Assembly (NCBI RefSeq): GCF_012274265.1 | Contig: NZ_JAANYY010000003.1 | Coordinates: 680,975-744,974 of the forward strand | Length of the DNA stretch: 64,000 nt | Source: Sphingopyxis microcysteis | Lineage (GTDB): Bacteria; Pseudomonadota; Alphaproteobacteria; Sphingomonadales; Sphingomonadaceae | Direction: 5' to 3' | Shown here: positions 52,466 through 61,722 of the stretch, piece by piece | Numbering within the stretch: position 1 is the first letter of the stretch | Layout: each line of letters starts with the position of its first letter | Made by a program: the position numbers and the translations under genes | The notes under the pieces: generated by a model | Told to the model about the DNA's origin: nothing | Seen by the model: the letters and a program-made list of their open reading frames with translations, nothing else | The model's database searches: none

Positions 52466-54231
52466 GCGAGGCAGCGCTCGGCATCACCCGGTCGATTATG
52501 GGCCAGCCGTGGCATTGGCGGCGCGCGAGCGCCGATATGGCCTCCGAAAACCTCGCCCCCGACGATCTCGTCACCCAACTGCTGTTGGCGCGCGGGGTGG
52601 CGCGGGGCGATCTCGACCGCCAGCGCACCCCGACCTTGCGCGGCTTCATGCCCGACCCGTCGCTGTTCCGCGACATGGACGCCGCCGCGGCGCGGCTCGC
52701 CGATGCGGTCGAAGCCGGCGAGGCGGTGACGATCTTTGGCGATTACGACGTCGACGGCGCGACCTCGGCGGCGCTGCTCGTGCGCCTGCTGCGCGGGCTC
52801 GGACTGCCGGCGGGCGCCTATATCCCCGACCGGCTGATGGAGGGCTATGGCCCCTCAGGCGCCGCGCTGGTCAAGATCGGCGAGGCGGGGTCGAAGCTGG
52901 TCGTCACCGTCGATTGCGGCGCGCAGGCGTTCGACGCGATCGCCGAAGCCAATGCGGCGGGGGTCGAGGTGATTGTCGTCGACCATCACCAATGCGCGAC
53001 GACGCTGCCCGCGGCACTGGCGCTGGTGAACCCCAACCGGCTCGACGAGGCACCCGACGCGGCGGCGCACGGCAATCTGGCGGCGGTCGGGGTCGCCTTC
53101 CTGCTCGGCGCCGCGCTGCTCCGCACGCTCCGCGCGCGCGGCTATTTCGCCACCCGCGACGAGCCCGCGCTGATCGACCTGCTCGACCTGGTCGCGCTCG
53201 GCACCGTCGCCGACGTCGCGCGGCTCACCGGCTTCAACCGTGCGCTGGTGACGCAGGGGCTGAAGGTGATGGCGCGGCGCGGCAACACGGGGCTCGCGGC
53301 GCTGATGGACGCCGCGCGGCTGACCAAGCCGCCGACCGCGAGCGACATGGGCTTTGCGCTGGGGCCGCGGATCAACGCGGGCGGGCGGGTCGGCAAGTCC
53401 GACCTTGGCGTCCGCCTGCTCACCACGTCGGATCCGCACGAAGCCGCAGAGATCGCCCGGGAGCTCAACCGGCTCAACGAAGAACGCCGCGCGATCGAAG
53501 CGGGTGTGCTCGACGAAGCGATGGCGGCGAGCGCGGCGTGCGGCAACGCGCCGGTCGCGATCGTCGCGGGGCAGGGCTGGCACCCCGGGGTGATCGGCAT
53601 CGTCGCCGGACGGCTGAAGGAGCGGCTGCACCGCCCCGCGATCGTCATCGCGCTCGACGAGGAGGGCGTCGGCAAGGGGTCGGGGCGCTCGATCAGCGGC
53701 GTCGACCTCGGCGCCGCGATTCTCGCCGCGAAGGAGACGGGGCTGCTCGTCGCAGGCGGCGGCCATGCGATGGCCGCCGGGCTGACGGTTGCAGCCGACA
53801 AGGTCGACGCGCTCGGCGCCTTCCTCAACGACCGGCTCGCCGCCGATGTCGAGCGCGCGAGCGGCGACAAGTCGCTCTTGATCGACGCGGTGCTCGCGCC
53901 GCGCGGGATCAGCCCGCTCTGGTGCGAGGCGATCGAAAGCGCCGGACCTTATGGCGCCGGCTGGCCCGCGCCGCGCGTCGCGACCGGACCGGTGCGAATC
54001 GTCGAGGCGGGGATCGTCGGCACCGACCATGTCCGCCTGATCGTCGCGGGCGACGACGGCGCGCGGTTCAAGGCGGTCGCGTTCCGCAGCGCCGAAACCG
54101 AGCTCGGCCAGACCTTGCTCCACGCGCGCGGCGGCCGCAAACTATGGCTCGCGGGCCGCGCCAAACGCGACGATTGGGGCAGCCGCCCCGCCGCCGAGCT
54201 GCACCTGGAGGACGCCGCCTGGGCCGATTGA
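52462..54231 (+). CDS. recJ: Single-stranded-DNA-specific exonuclease RecJ
   Basis: 5'-3' exonuclease for recombination and mismatch/base repair, 589 residues from the ATG at 52462. DHH phosphoesterase motifs: VTIFGDYDVDGATSAALLVRLL (about 90-110), LVVTVDCGAQAFDAI, VIVVDHHQCATTLPAALALVNPNRLD (the DHH box near residue 175), LVALGTVADVARL, and the DHHA1 domain with GGGHAMAAGLTV near 432. The C-terminal OB fold ends with LWLAGRAKRDDWGSRPAAELHLED. The start overlaps the YdbT-like stop. A longer open frame from 51667 is a read-through of the upstream gene's shadow. Confidence 0.95.
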   Translation: MSEAALGITRSIMGQPWHWRRASADMASENLAPDDLVTQLLLARGVARGDLDRQRTPTLRGFMPDPSLFRDMDAAAARLADAVEAGEAVTIFGDYDVDGATSAALLVRLLRGLGLPAGAYIPDRLMEGYGPSGAALVKIGEAGSKLVVTVDCGAQAFDAIAEANAAGVEVIVVDHHQCATTLPAALALVNPNRLDEAPDAAAHGNLAAVGVAFLLGAALLRTLRARGYFATRDEPALIDLLDLVALGTVADVARLTGFNRALVTQGLKVMARRGNTGLAALMDAARLTKPPTASDMGFALGPRINAGGRVGKSDLGVRLLTTSDPHEAAEIARELNRLNEERRAIEAGVLDEAMAASAACGNAPVAIVAGQGWHPGVIGIVAGRLKERLHRPAIVIALDEEGVGKGSGRSISGVDLGAAILAAKETGLLVAGGGHAMAAGLTVAADKVDALGAFLNDRLAADVERASGDKSLLIDAVLAPRGISPLWCEAIESAGPYGAGWPAPRVATGPVRIVEAGIVGTDHVRLIVAGDDGARFKAVAFRSAETELGQTLLHARGGRKLWLAGRAKRDDWGSRPAAELHLEDAAWAD

Positions 54232-54310
54232 CGCGGCAATGCACAAAAACCGCACCACCATGCTTGACCGCATGCGGATGCGCGTCTAATGCGCCGCTTC
54301 ACCGAATGAC

Positions 54311-54386
54311 GGCCCCTTCGTCTAGCGGTCTAGGACGTCGCCCTTTCACGGCGAAAACACGGGTTCGAGTCCCGTAGGGGTCACCA
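54311..54386 (+). tRNA. tRNA-Glu (anticodon TTC), island integration site
   Basis: 76 bases with encoded CCA. Acceptor GGCCCCT pairs with AGGGGTC (one G-T), anticodon stem TCGCC/GGCGA around loop CTTTCAC giving TTC, T arm CGGG-TTCGAGT-CCCG. An integrase gene starts 88 bases downstream, in the usual arrangement where the 3' half of the tRNA is the attachment site. The duplicate 3' end expected at the far island border is not in the window. Confidence 0.95.
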
Positions 54387-54474
54387 AATCGCCGGAAAGG
54401 CGCAGAAGTCTCGGTTTTCTGTTCGTTAGTGACTCGGTGGGTACACCAAATGAGTACACAAAGGACGAACAATC

Positions 54475-56289
54475 ATGAATCCGAAGGGACTCTGGCGCGA
54501 TCCGCGCAGCGGCATTTTTTATCTTCGCCGCCGTATCCCGCTGCCGTTGCAAAGCGCCTTCGCTTGCGGCCAACTTTACAAGGTGAGCCTCGGCACTGCC
54601 GATCAGCGCGATGCCGAACGCAAGCTGGCGATTGCCAATGGTGAATATGAGCAGAAATGCGAACAATTTCGCGACGCGCTCGCAAACGGCGTTCCAGGAT
54701 CCTTCACTTCCGACGAGGCGCGTGTCCTGGTCGGCCGCCTCCTCACCGCCAGGTCCGCTACCGGGTTTGCGAGCGGCGGTATGGATGTTGCCTTTTTCCT
54801 CAAGGACCTCGACGACGCGGTCGCGGATCAAGCGGGAGACCATCGGTCTACTGCACAAGACATGAGCTCCGCCGAATGGATCGCTTATCGCAAAAACTTG
54901 GCGGGAAGCGATCACGGCGATGAGTTTTCTCCCGAAACACTCGCTCGAATCGAGGCTCACCATGCTTCGGTGCATCGAGACCCTGGCGAGCTGTGGTTCA
55001 GTTTTCAGAAACGGGTACCGCGCCGCCGTTGGCGTCCCTTGCTCAGCTTCGCCGTCGCGAAAATAAAGCGTGAACTAAAGCTACCCGAGGAGACGAATCG
55101 CGGGATCGACGAACCGCTCGCCGATGCACTGGCTGATGCGCTGTGTTCGCCGAAAGTTCGCGAACAAGTTGCCGTGCTCCCCTCGGCCCGGCGCCGCGCA
55201 AATTCGAGTCGCCTCCAACCGCACATGAAGCTCGACGCGCTCGAGGCCAAATGGATCGCGGCGCGCAAGCCGACGCCCAAGGCGCAGGCCGCGACGAAAA
55301 CGGCCGTAAGCTATTTCAAGAGCTATATCGGCGATGTCGGCATCGGCGAAATCACGCCCAACGATCTGTTCGAATTTCGTGACGCGATAGCGGTGCTGCC
55401 GAAAAGCATGCCGCGAGTGCATCGCATGATGGAGTTTGTCGACATTCATGCGCTCTATGCGGACAGGTCGGGCGTAGACCGCATATCCCCGCAATCGATC
55501 AAAAAATATCTCGGTGCGGTCCAAGCCCTCCTCGGGTTCGCTTTCCAGGAGCGCTTCATCCCTGCAAGCACCGGCGCCGGTATCAAAGTCGAGGGATACA
55601 CAAAAAAGAGCACGCGGCGCCCATTTGCCAAGGACGAACTCGCTCAGCTATTTGCGGCCAAGCTGTTCACCGCGCCTTGGTCTCAACCTCTGAGCAAGTC
55701 AAAGGTCTCCGATTCGACGCTGCGCTGGTTGTTCCTGCTCGGGCTTTGCACGGGCGCTCGAATTGAGGAACTTGGTCAGATATTGCTCGCGGACATCAAG
55801 TCGGAGCAAGGGGTGCCTTATATCGACGTCACGGACTACGTCATGGACGAGATTGACGAGCGCAAACGGGTGAAGACCGACGGTTCTATTCGCGTGATCC
55901 CGCTCCATCCCAAACTGATAGCGCTCGGGTTTCTCGACTACGTCCAACGGATGCGGTCAAGCGGAGCCGTCCGGCTTTTTCCTGACCTCGAGGCTGATTC
56001 ACTGGGCGTGAAGACCAAGGAGGCGAGCCGCCGCGCCAACCGCCTGATCGACAATGCCGTCGGCGATGACCCCCGCCTCGTGTTTTATAGTTTCCGACAC
56101 AGCTTCAAGGATCTCTGCCGCGACGCCAACATTCCCAAGGACGTGCACGACCAGCTTATGGGGCATTCGCCCGCAGATGTTGGCGGAGGCTACGGTTTGG
56201 GGCGGGCGATCGGCAATCTTGCAGCCCACCTAAAGCGAGTTCGGTTCCTTTTCATCGATTGGGATCCGATTAACGTTGCTGCCAAATAA
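54475..56289 (+). CDS. Tyrosine recombinase / site-specific integrase
   Basis: 604 residues. N-terminal DUF6538-like segment GLWRDPRSGIFYLRRRIPLPLQSAFACGQLYKVSLGTADQRDAERKLA, then a core-binding helical part (about 245-370) and the catalytic domain. Catalytic residues: Arg in LCTGARIEELGQ (near 427), the HxxR box as YSFRHSF (Tyr in the first position), late His in LMGHSPADVGGGY and the nucleophile Tyr near 573. GAACAATC and AAAGGACG precede the ATG. It sits just downstream of tRNA-Glu, so it most likely integrated the DNA to its right. Length and domain order are those of integrases of genomic islands in sphingomonads. Confidence 0.93.
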   Translation: MNPKGLWRDPRSGIFYLRRRIPLPLQSAFACGQLYKVSLGTADQRDAERKLAIANGEYEQKCEQFRDALANGVPGSFTSDEARVLVGRLLTARSATGFASGGMDVAFFLKDLDDAVADQAGDHRSTAQDMSSAEWIAYRKNLAGSDHGDEFSPETLARIEAHHASVHRDPGELWFSFQKRVPRRRWRPLLSFAVAKIKRELKLPEETNRGIDEPLADALADALCSPKVREQVAVLPSARRRANSSRLQPHMKLDALEAKWIAARKPTPKAQAATKTAVSYFKSYIGDVGIGEITPNDLFEFRDAIAVLPKSMPRVHRMMEFVDIHALYADRSGVDRISPQSIKKYLGAVQALLGFAFQERFIPASTGAGIKVEGYTKKSTRRPFAKDELAQLFAAKLFTAPWSQPLSKSKVSDSTLRWLFLLGLCTGARIEELGQILLADIKSEQGVPYIDVTDYVMDEIDERKRVKTDGSIRVIPLHPKLIALGFLDYVQRMRSSGAVRLFPDLEADSLGVKTKEASRRANRLIDNAVGDDPRLVFYSFRHSFKDLCRDANIPKDVHDQLMGHSPADVGGGYGLGRAIGNLAAHLKRVRFLFIDWDPINVAAK

Positions 56290-56471
56290 GAGGACCGCTG
56301 TCCGGCTGCTATTTGGCCTGAGGTGGCCGTTTGCGGACTGTCCGTTTTCGGTGCGATCCTGGATGAAACAGACATAGATATGCAGCTCGCATTGTCACGT
56401 GCGGGACAGGAACTGCCAAACTCGTCGCTTCCCGACGTCCGCTGAAAGCTGCGAACGTCGGGGCGATGACC

Positions 56472-57260
56472 TCAGAGGGTCGGAACCGTGCCGCCGTCAA
56501 TAACGAACTCGGCGCCGTGGATCGCGGCAGCGTGATCCGAAGCGAGGTAGGCGATGAGGTCGGCGACCTCATGAGGATCGGCCGGACGCCCGATCGGGAT
56601 CCCGCCGAGGCCGTCGAGAACGACCTGCCGCGCGTCCTCGATCGTACCGCCATTGGCAGCCTGCAGCCGCTTCAGCAATTCCTCGGACGCTTCGGTGATG
56701 ATCCAGCCCGGGGACACGACGTTGACCCGCACGCCCTTCGGCCCGAGCTACTTGGACACGGACTTGCTGTAGGTCCTGAGCGCGGCCTTCGCGGCGGCAT
56801 AGGCAGTCGTCGATTCAGGAAGCGGCAGCACCGACTGGATGGAGGTGACATGCACCACCGCGCCGGCGCCACGCTCGATCATCTGCGGGACCAGAAGGCG
56901 ATCGAGCCGGACCGTGGCCAGAAGGTTGAGGTTCAGTTCGTCGAGCCAGTGATCGTCGGTCAGGGCGACAAAGCCGCCCCCCGGCGAGGACGAGCCACCT
57001 ATCACATGGGCCAAGATGTCCACGCCCCCCATATGCGCGAGCGTCGCTGCAGCGAGGCTCTCCCCGCCCGCCGCTGTCGTCAGGTCGGCCCGGACGAACT
57101 CGACGCCAGCAATGGGGTCAGGGTTTCCGCGGGCCGCGGTTATCACTCTGGCGCCACCTGCCAGGAAACGCTCGACGATGGCGCGGCCCAACCCCTTGGT
57201 GCCGCCGCTGACGACGACACGCTTGCCGGCGAACTCGGTCGGATCAACGGCGACGCTCAT
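56472..57260 (-). pseudogene. SDR-family oxidoreductase interrupted by one in-frame TAG
   Basis: A 262-codon short-chain dehydrogenase frame: NAD(P) loop VVSGGTKGLGRAIVE near residue 17, catalytic Ser-Tyr-Lys in SIQSVLPLPESTTAYAAAKAAL, and a C-terminal part [25 protein letters not shown]...[14 protein letters not shown]. At 56748-56750 (minus strand) the codon between YSKSVSK and [14 protein letters not shown] is TAG. Family members have Glu (GAG) here, so one G-to-T change explains the stop, with the frame otherwise intact. Either a recent pseudogene, a read-through case or a sequencing error. It starts inside the end of the NTF2-like gene (4-base overlap), so both are cotranscribed. Confidence 0.88.
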
Positions 57261-57634
57261 AGCGTGATCTCCAGCGTCTGGATGGCGTCGTTCTCGAGCG
57301 TGAAGTCATAGGTGAAGCGGATCGGGCTGCCCTTGAAGTCGCCATGTGCGGGGCCCTCGACAACGATCTTGCCGTTCTCTTGGCGCACGCTGTCCGGCGT
57401 GAAGATCGCTTTTACGGCGACGACCTCGACTTCGAACAGGGTCCTGATTTCGGGGAGGCCCGCGTGACGGTGACCGTTGTCCACAATGAGCGCATCGGCT
57501 GCGAACGGCTTCAGCATGCCGTCAACATCGAGCCGTGCATTGGCCTCGACAAAGTCGGCAATGGGTTTGGGCAAGGATGCAACAACCGCTTGGGTGCCGC
57601 GCTGCTTGGTGTCGGATTCGCTCTTGGTCTGCAT
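57257..57634 (-). CDS. SnoaL/NTF2-like small protein
   Basis: 125 residues with the cone-shaped NTF2-like fold pattern: helices PKPIADFVEANARLDVDGMLKPFAADALIVDNGHRHAGLPEIRTLFE, then beta-strands IFTPDSVRQENGKIVVEGPAHGDFKGSPIRFTYDFTLENDAIQTLEITL. Proteins of this type are often ketosteroid-isomerase-like enzymes or ligand binders. It is the promoter-proximal partner of the SDR gene and is divergent from the LysR gene, so the LysR protein likely controls both. Substrate unknown. Confidence 0.85.
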   Translation of the reverse strand: MQTKSESDTKQRGTQAVVASLPKPIADFVEANARLDVDGMLKPFAADALIVDNGHRHAGLPEIRTLFEVEVVAVKAIFTPDSVRQENGKIVVEGPAHGDFKGSPIRFTYDFTLENDAIQTLEITL

Positions 57635-57732
57635 GACAAGTCTCCTTCATTTGACTTGCCCCCGTTGTAAGACCAGCGCACTATCCAGATAAGTAGGCCA
57701 ATCGGGCATGAGCTAGTGAAGGATTCGGGATA
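57635..57732. promoter_or_regulatory. Divergent control region of the NTF2/SDR unit and LysR gene
   Basis: 98 bases between divergent start codons. LysR-type regulators usually bind a T-N11-A dyad in such gaps; TTGTAAGACCAGCGCAC at about 57666 contains a possible but weak example. No -35/-10 can be assigned. Confidence 0.4.
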
Positions 57733-58644
57733 ATGTCGCGACTGGCGCTTCGGGACTTCGACGCCGTTCTGGGCGTTGCAAGCCGCGGATCCTTCCGGCA
57801 GGCCGCAATCGATCTGGGCATGTCGACGACGGCGCTCAGTCACATGATTGCGCGGATCGAAGCCGAGCTTGGCGTGCGCCTGTTCAACCGCACAACACGG
57901 AGCGTCGCATTGACCGACGCCGGTAGGATCTTCGTCGATCGCCTAGGTCCCTCGCTTCAGGACGTTCGCGAAACAATCGAGATCGTCCGCGAGCGCCGTG
58001 CAACGCCGACAGGAACGCTGCGGATCAACGCGCCGCCATTCGCCGCGCGTTCGCCTGCCTTCACCACTCTTCTCCTGGAATATTCGCGCCGCTATCCCGA
58101 CATGCATGTCGATGTCGTGACCGAGGGACAACTGCGCGACATCGTCGCCGAGGGTTTCGACCTTGGCATTCGTGTGGCCTCGCTCGTTCCGACCGATATG
58201 ATCGCCCTGTCACTCGGCGAGGCGCAGCGCTTCGCGGTGGTCGCCTCGCCAGCCTATCTGGCCACGCGATCACCACCGCTCGTGCCGACCGATCTCGTTT
58301 CACACGACTGCATTCGTGTCCGCTTGCCCGATGGCGCGCTCTACCGCTGGCATTTCGAGAAGGGCGGCGACACGGCGCAGATCGAGGTGAACGGCCCGAT
58401 GACGTTCGACGAACTCAACCTGTCGCGCGCCGCTGTGCTGGCGGGCTTCGGTATTGGCTTCTATTTCGAACAGGATGTGATCGCCAATACCGAATCAGGA
58501 ACGCTCGTCCGCCTGCTCGAAGACTGGACACCGCCTTTTCCGGGCCTTTGTCTTTACTATCCCGGCCGAAGGCATCCTTCCGCCGGGTTGGCCGCCTTCC
58601 TGTCTGTCGCTCGCGAGCTGGCGTCAACCCAGGCAAAATCGTAA
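57733..58644 (+). CDS. LysR-family transcriptional regulator
   Basis: 303 residues, full length. The N-terminal winged helix-turn-helix is ALRDFDAVLGVASRGSFRQAAIDLGMSTTALSHMIARIEAELGVRLFNRTTRSVALTDAGRIF, followed by the effector domain (about 90-300: GTLRINAPPFAARSPAFTTLLLEYSRRYPDMHVDVVTEGQLRDIVAEGFDLGIRVASLVPTDMIALSL). FDLGIR is typical of the CrgA/AaeR-like subgroup. Divergent from the NTF2/SDR genes. Effector unknown. Confidence 0.92.
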   Translation: MSRLALRDFDAVLGVASRGSFRQAAIDLGMSTTALSHMIARIEAELGVRLFNRTTRSVALTDAGRIFVDRLGPSLQDVRETIEIVRERRATPTGTLRINAPPFAARSPAFTTLLLEYSRRYPDMHVDVVTEGQLRDIVAEGFDLGIRVASLVPTDMIALSLGEAQRFAVVASPAYLATRSPPLVPTDLVSHDCIRVRLPDGALYRWHFEKGGDTAQIEVNGPMTFDELNLSRAAVLAGFGIGFYFEQDVIANTESGTLVRLLEDWTPPFPGLCLYYPGRRHPSAGLAAFLSVARELASTQAKS

Positions 58645-58770
58645 ACATCGACTGGGGGCCGAAAGAGGTCAGTCCTGTTCGGTACCTAATGATATGAAAG
58701 CAGCACTCTGGCTGGCTGACGCTTTCTCCCATCACGAACAGAGCAAAAGCTCGCCCGAACGTCGTCTTGA

Positions 58771-59391
58771 TCAGTCAGAACCACTCATCTGGACTATGGT
58801 GGCCATACGCACGAGATCGGACAATGTTCTCGCCTGCATCTTCATCATTGCATTGGCGCGGTATACTTCAACGGTTCGCGCGCTGATCGAGAGATCGAAG
58901 GCGATCGCTTTGTTCGCTTTTCCGGCGACCAGCCTGTCGACGACCTCGCGCTCTCGAGCTGATAATGTCGCCAGTCGTTCGCCGATCGCTTTCGTCTCAG
59001 CACGCGCGGCTTCGCTCCCCGCCTGATGAGCCAGCGCCTGACGGATCGCACCAAGCATCGCCTCATCGTCGAACGGTTTTTCGATGAACTCGGCGACGCC
59101 GGCCTTCATCGCCTGAATCGCGAGCGGAACGTCAGCGTGGCCGGTGATGACGATGACGGGAGCCGTACCCCCCTGCGCTCTGATTTTCTCGACGAGTTCC
59201 ATCCCGTTCGTGCCGGGCATACGTACGTCGGTCACAATACAGGCGCCGTCAAGCGCCGGCGACGCCGTCAGGAAGGCGTCGGCCGACGCGAAACCGCGAA
59301 CGCGAATGCCGGCGCAGTCGAGCAGAAACTCCAGCGAATGCCGCGCCGCGTCGTCGTCATCGATCACATAGACGATTGGATCACTCGCCAT
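58771..59391 (-). CDS. fixJ: FixJ-family response regulator
   Basis: 206 residues from the ATG at 59391; the extended frame upstream overlaps fixL and is rejected. Receiver domain with DDDD at 11-14, phospho-acceptor Asp55 ([17 protein letters not shown]), [27 protein letters not shown] with the FixJ-like FIEKPF. A LuxR-type helix-turn-helix follows: [55 protein letters not shown]. The ATG overlaps the end of fixL by 11 bases. It should activate its targets when phosphorylated at low O2; the nearest candidate is the alternative-oxidase promoter. Confidence 0.93.
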   Translation of the reverse strand: MASDPIVYVIDDDDAARHSLEFLLDCAGIRVRGFASADAFLTASPALDGACIVTDVRMPGTNGMELVEKIRAQGGTAPVIVITGHADVPLAIQAMKAGVAEFIEKPFDDEAMLGAIRQALAHQAGSEAARAETKAIGERLATLSAREREVVDRLVAGKANKAIAFDLSISARTVEVYRANAMMKMQARTLSDLVRMATIVQMSGSD

Positions 59392-60925
59392 CCAAAAATT
59401 CCTCCTCGCTGGCGGCCGGCAATGTGAAATGAAATTTCGAACCCCGACCGTCTTCGGACTCGACCCCGATTTTTCCCCCATGGGCTTCCACAATGGTCCG
59501 GGAAATCGACAAGCCTACGCCCATGCCTGTGCGTTTTGTCGTCACGAAGGGCTGAAACAACTGGCTTGCGATTTCCGGGGCAATGCCTGGCCCATTATCG
59601 GTCACACTGACCCGCGCCATGTCGGCATCCGGATCAATTGAGATGGTGAGCTCGCGCGTCCCGGGCAGCGATCCGGCCAGAGCATCAACGGCGTTGCGGA
59701 CCAGATTGAGCACCACCTGCTGAATCTGAACCTTGTCGACGAGGACCCGGTCGATGACGGGATCGAAGGCGAATCTCACATGAATGTCATGCTCGCGCGC
59801 CCCGACGAGCGCGAGCGCGCTCGCCTCCTCGACGAGCTTGGGCAGGCTTTCAACGGCGCGTTCGGTTTCGCCGCGCGCTACGAAATCGCGCAAGCGCCGA
59901 ATGATATCGCCCGCGCGAAGCGCCTCGCTCGCCGCCCGATCAACCGCATCGCCGAGGCGGTCGTGCGGCACTTCGTCGCGTGCCAATAACATCCGGCTGC
60001 CTTTCAGATAGTTTGCGATCGCCGAGAGGGGCTGATTGATCTCGTGGGCGAGCGCCGAGGCCATTTCGCCGAGGCTGGTCAGGCGCGAGACATGAACCAG
60101 CTCGTTCTGCAGTTCCTGCAGGCGCGTCTCTGCCTGCTGCCGCTCGGTGAGATCGCGAATGAAGCCGGTAAAGAAACGTTCGCCGCCCGCGCGCATCTCG
60201 CCGACCGATAATTCGATTGGGAAGGTCGAGCCGTCGCGGCGTTCGCCGACGACGACGCGACCCTTGCCGATGATACGCCGTTCGCCTGTCCGGTAATATC
60301 GGTCGAGATAATCATCGTGCGCGGTGCGGTAGGGCTCGGGCATGAGCATGCGGACGTTGCGTCCGATCGCTTCATGCGCCTGCCAGCCGAACATGCGTGT
60401 GGCGGCCGGACTGAAGTCCCGAACCGTTCCGCCTTCGTCGATGACGACCATCGCGTCGGGTACGGTTTCGAGGATCGAGCGCAGATGCGCCTCACGACCG
60501 GCGAGGCTAGCGGCAGCGGCCTCGGTCTCCACCCGTGCGTGCTGAAACCATTCGCCACCAACCGCAATTGCAAGGGAGATCACAAGAAAGGCCGATGCCG
60601 CGATCCAGCTGCCGCTCTCGACAGGGCCGATGCGGCTGTCACACAACAGCCCCGCGACGGCGCCCGCGAGCGCCGCCAGCACCCCGGCCCGCCAGCCCGA
60701 CAAGGCGCCAGCGAGGACGACGCCGGGCACGAAGAAGATGAACGTCGCACGCTGGCCAAGATCGTCGGCGAACAATAGCCGGATGCCGGCGCCAGCCGCA
60801 ATCGCCAGCATCGCAATCCCGAAGGCGGCAGCCACCGGGATACGCGGCAGAAAGCGGCTCGCAAAGCTCGCGCGAGGTACCTCCGTTAAATCCCCTAGGG
60901 GAGTTGCGGTAGGGACATCATCCAA
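59381..60925 (-). CDS. fixL: FixL-type haem-PAS oxygen-sensing histidine kinase
   Basis: 514 residues. Four N-terminal membrane helices (about 30-125, DUF4118-like). The PAS domain (about 145-262) keeps both key FixL residues: the haem ligand His203 ([16 protein letters not shown]) and the O2-responsive Arg223 ([21 protein letters not shown]), and ends [19 protein letters not shown]. The HisKA phospho-acceptor is His294 ([25 protein letters not shown]). HATPase boxes include [52 protein letters not shown]. The only start is TTG at 60925; no in-frame ATG exists before residue 39, which would remove the first helix. Oxygen or NO sensor at the membrane. Confidence 0.92.
   Translation of the reverse strand: MDDVPTATPLGDLTEVPRASFASRFLPRIPVAAAFGIAMLAIAAGAGIRLLFADDLGQRATFIFFVPGVVLAGALSGWRAGVLAALAGAVAGLLCDSRIGPVESGSWIAASAFLVISLAIAVGGEWFQHARVETEAAAASLAGREAHLRSILETVPDAMVVIDEGGTVRDFSPAATRMFGWQAHEAIGRNVRMLMPEPYRTAHDDYLDRYYRTGERRIIGKGRVVVGERRDGSTFPIELSVGEMRAGGERFFTGFIRDLTERQQAETRLQELQNELVHVSRLTSLGEMASALAHEINQPLSAIANYLKGSRMLLARDEVPHDRLGDAVDRAASEALRAGDIIRRLRDFVARGETERAVESLPKLVEEASALALVGAREHDIHVRFAFDPVIDRVLVDKVQIQQVVLNLVRNAVDALAGSLPGTRELTISIDPDADMARVSVTDNGPGIAPEIASQLFQPFVTTKRTGMGVGLSISRTIVEAHGGKIGVESEDGRGSKFHFTLPAASEEEFLDGE
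60891..60902. promoter_or_regulatory. Perfect dyad TCCCCTAGGGGA between fixL and the alternative oxidase
   Basis: A perfect 12-base palindrome, with a further half-site TAGGGA at 60910-60915, lies 105 bases upstream of the oxidase ATG and within the first codons of fixL. NarL/FixJ-type regulators bind inverted TAGGG-like half-sites, so it may be the FixJ operator. The assignment is inferred. Confidence 0.45.
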
Positions 60926-61006
60926 ATTTCAGCGCTCCAGCAACCAGCCTATTCCCGATCCAACGACGGCATCCGTAACCCCTGCCGCCGGAACGGAGAA
61001 GTTCCC

Positions 61007-61696
61007 ATGACCGCACCTTTCATCGATCTCAGCGTCCATCACAACCCCAAGGGCGTATCCGATCGGGTCGCTTACGGCTTCACCAAAGTTCTGAGGTGGT
61101 GCGCCGATACCTTCTTTGCCGAACGCTATGGGCATCGCGCAGTGGTGCTGGAGACGGTGGCGGCCGTCCCGGGAATGGTCGGCGCGACAATCAACCATCT
61201 CGCTTGCCTCCGGCGCATGTGCGACGACAGGGGCTGGATCAAGACGCTCATGGACGAAGCCGAGAATGAGCGCATGCACCTGATGACCTTTATCGAGATT
61301 TCGAAGCCGACGCTCTTCGAACGGGCCGTGATTATCGGCGTCCAGTGGGTATTTTATCTGTGCTTCTTCGCGCTGTATCTCGTCAGCTCGAAGACCGCAC
61401 ACCGCGTCGTCGGCTATTTCGAGGAAGAGGCGGTGATCAGCTATACGCATTATCTCGCCGAGATCGACGAAGGCCGCAGCATGAATGTGCCGGCGCCGAA
61501 AATCGCGCGCGATTATTGGGGACTGCCGGTCAATGCGACCTTGCGCGATGTCGTTCTGGTCGTGCGGGCGGACGAAGCGCACCACCGCGACGTGAACCAT
61601 GGCTTCGCTAACGAACTCGCCGGCTTGCCCGTCGGTCCCGTCGCCGAATGCCCGCCGCACATCACGCTCGAGCCGCATTGGAATACGGCCGCCTGA
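61007..61696 (+). CDS. Alternative oxidase (cyanide-resistant ubiquinol oxidase)
   Basis: 229-residue di-iron quinol oxidase that reduces O2 to water without pumping protons. All six metal ligands are present: Glu49 (VLET), Glu88 and His91 (AENERMHLM), Glu140 (YFEEEA), Glu190 and His193 (RADEAHHRDVNH). Typical membrane-binding helices lie between (VQWVFYLCFFALYL). Bacterial AOX lacks the plant regulatory Cys extension, as here. GGAGAAGTTCCC precedes the ATG. It is divergent from fixL and leads the run AOX - receiver - globin - truncated globin - DUF1971. It resists cyanide and NO, consistent with the globins alongside. Confidence 0.96.
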   Translation: MTAPFIDLSVHHNPKGVSDRVAYGFTKVLRWCADTFFAERYGHRAVVLETVAAVPGMVGATINHLACLRRMCDDRGWIKTLMDEAENERMHLMTFIEISKPTLFERAVIIGVQWVFYLCFFALYLVSSKTAHRVVGYFEEEAVISYTHYLAEIDEGRSMNVPAPKIARDYWGLPVNATLRDVVLVVRADEAHHRDVNHGFANELAGLPVGPVAECPPHITLEPHWNTAA

Positions 61697-61722
61697 CGGC
61701 TCGCGGAGGAAGGAGAAGGATC

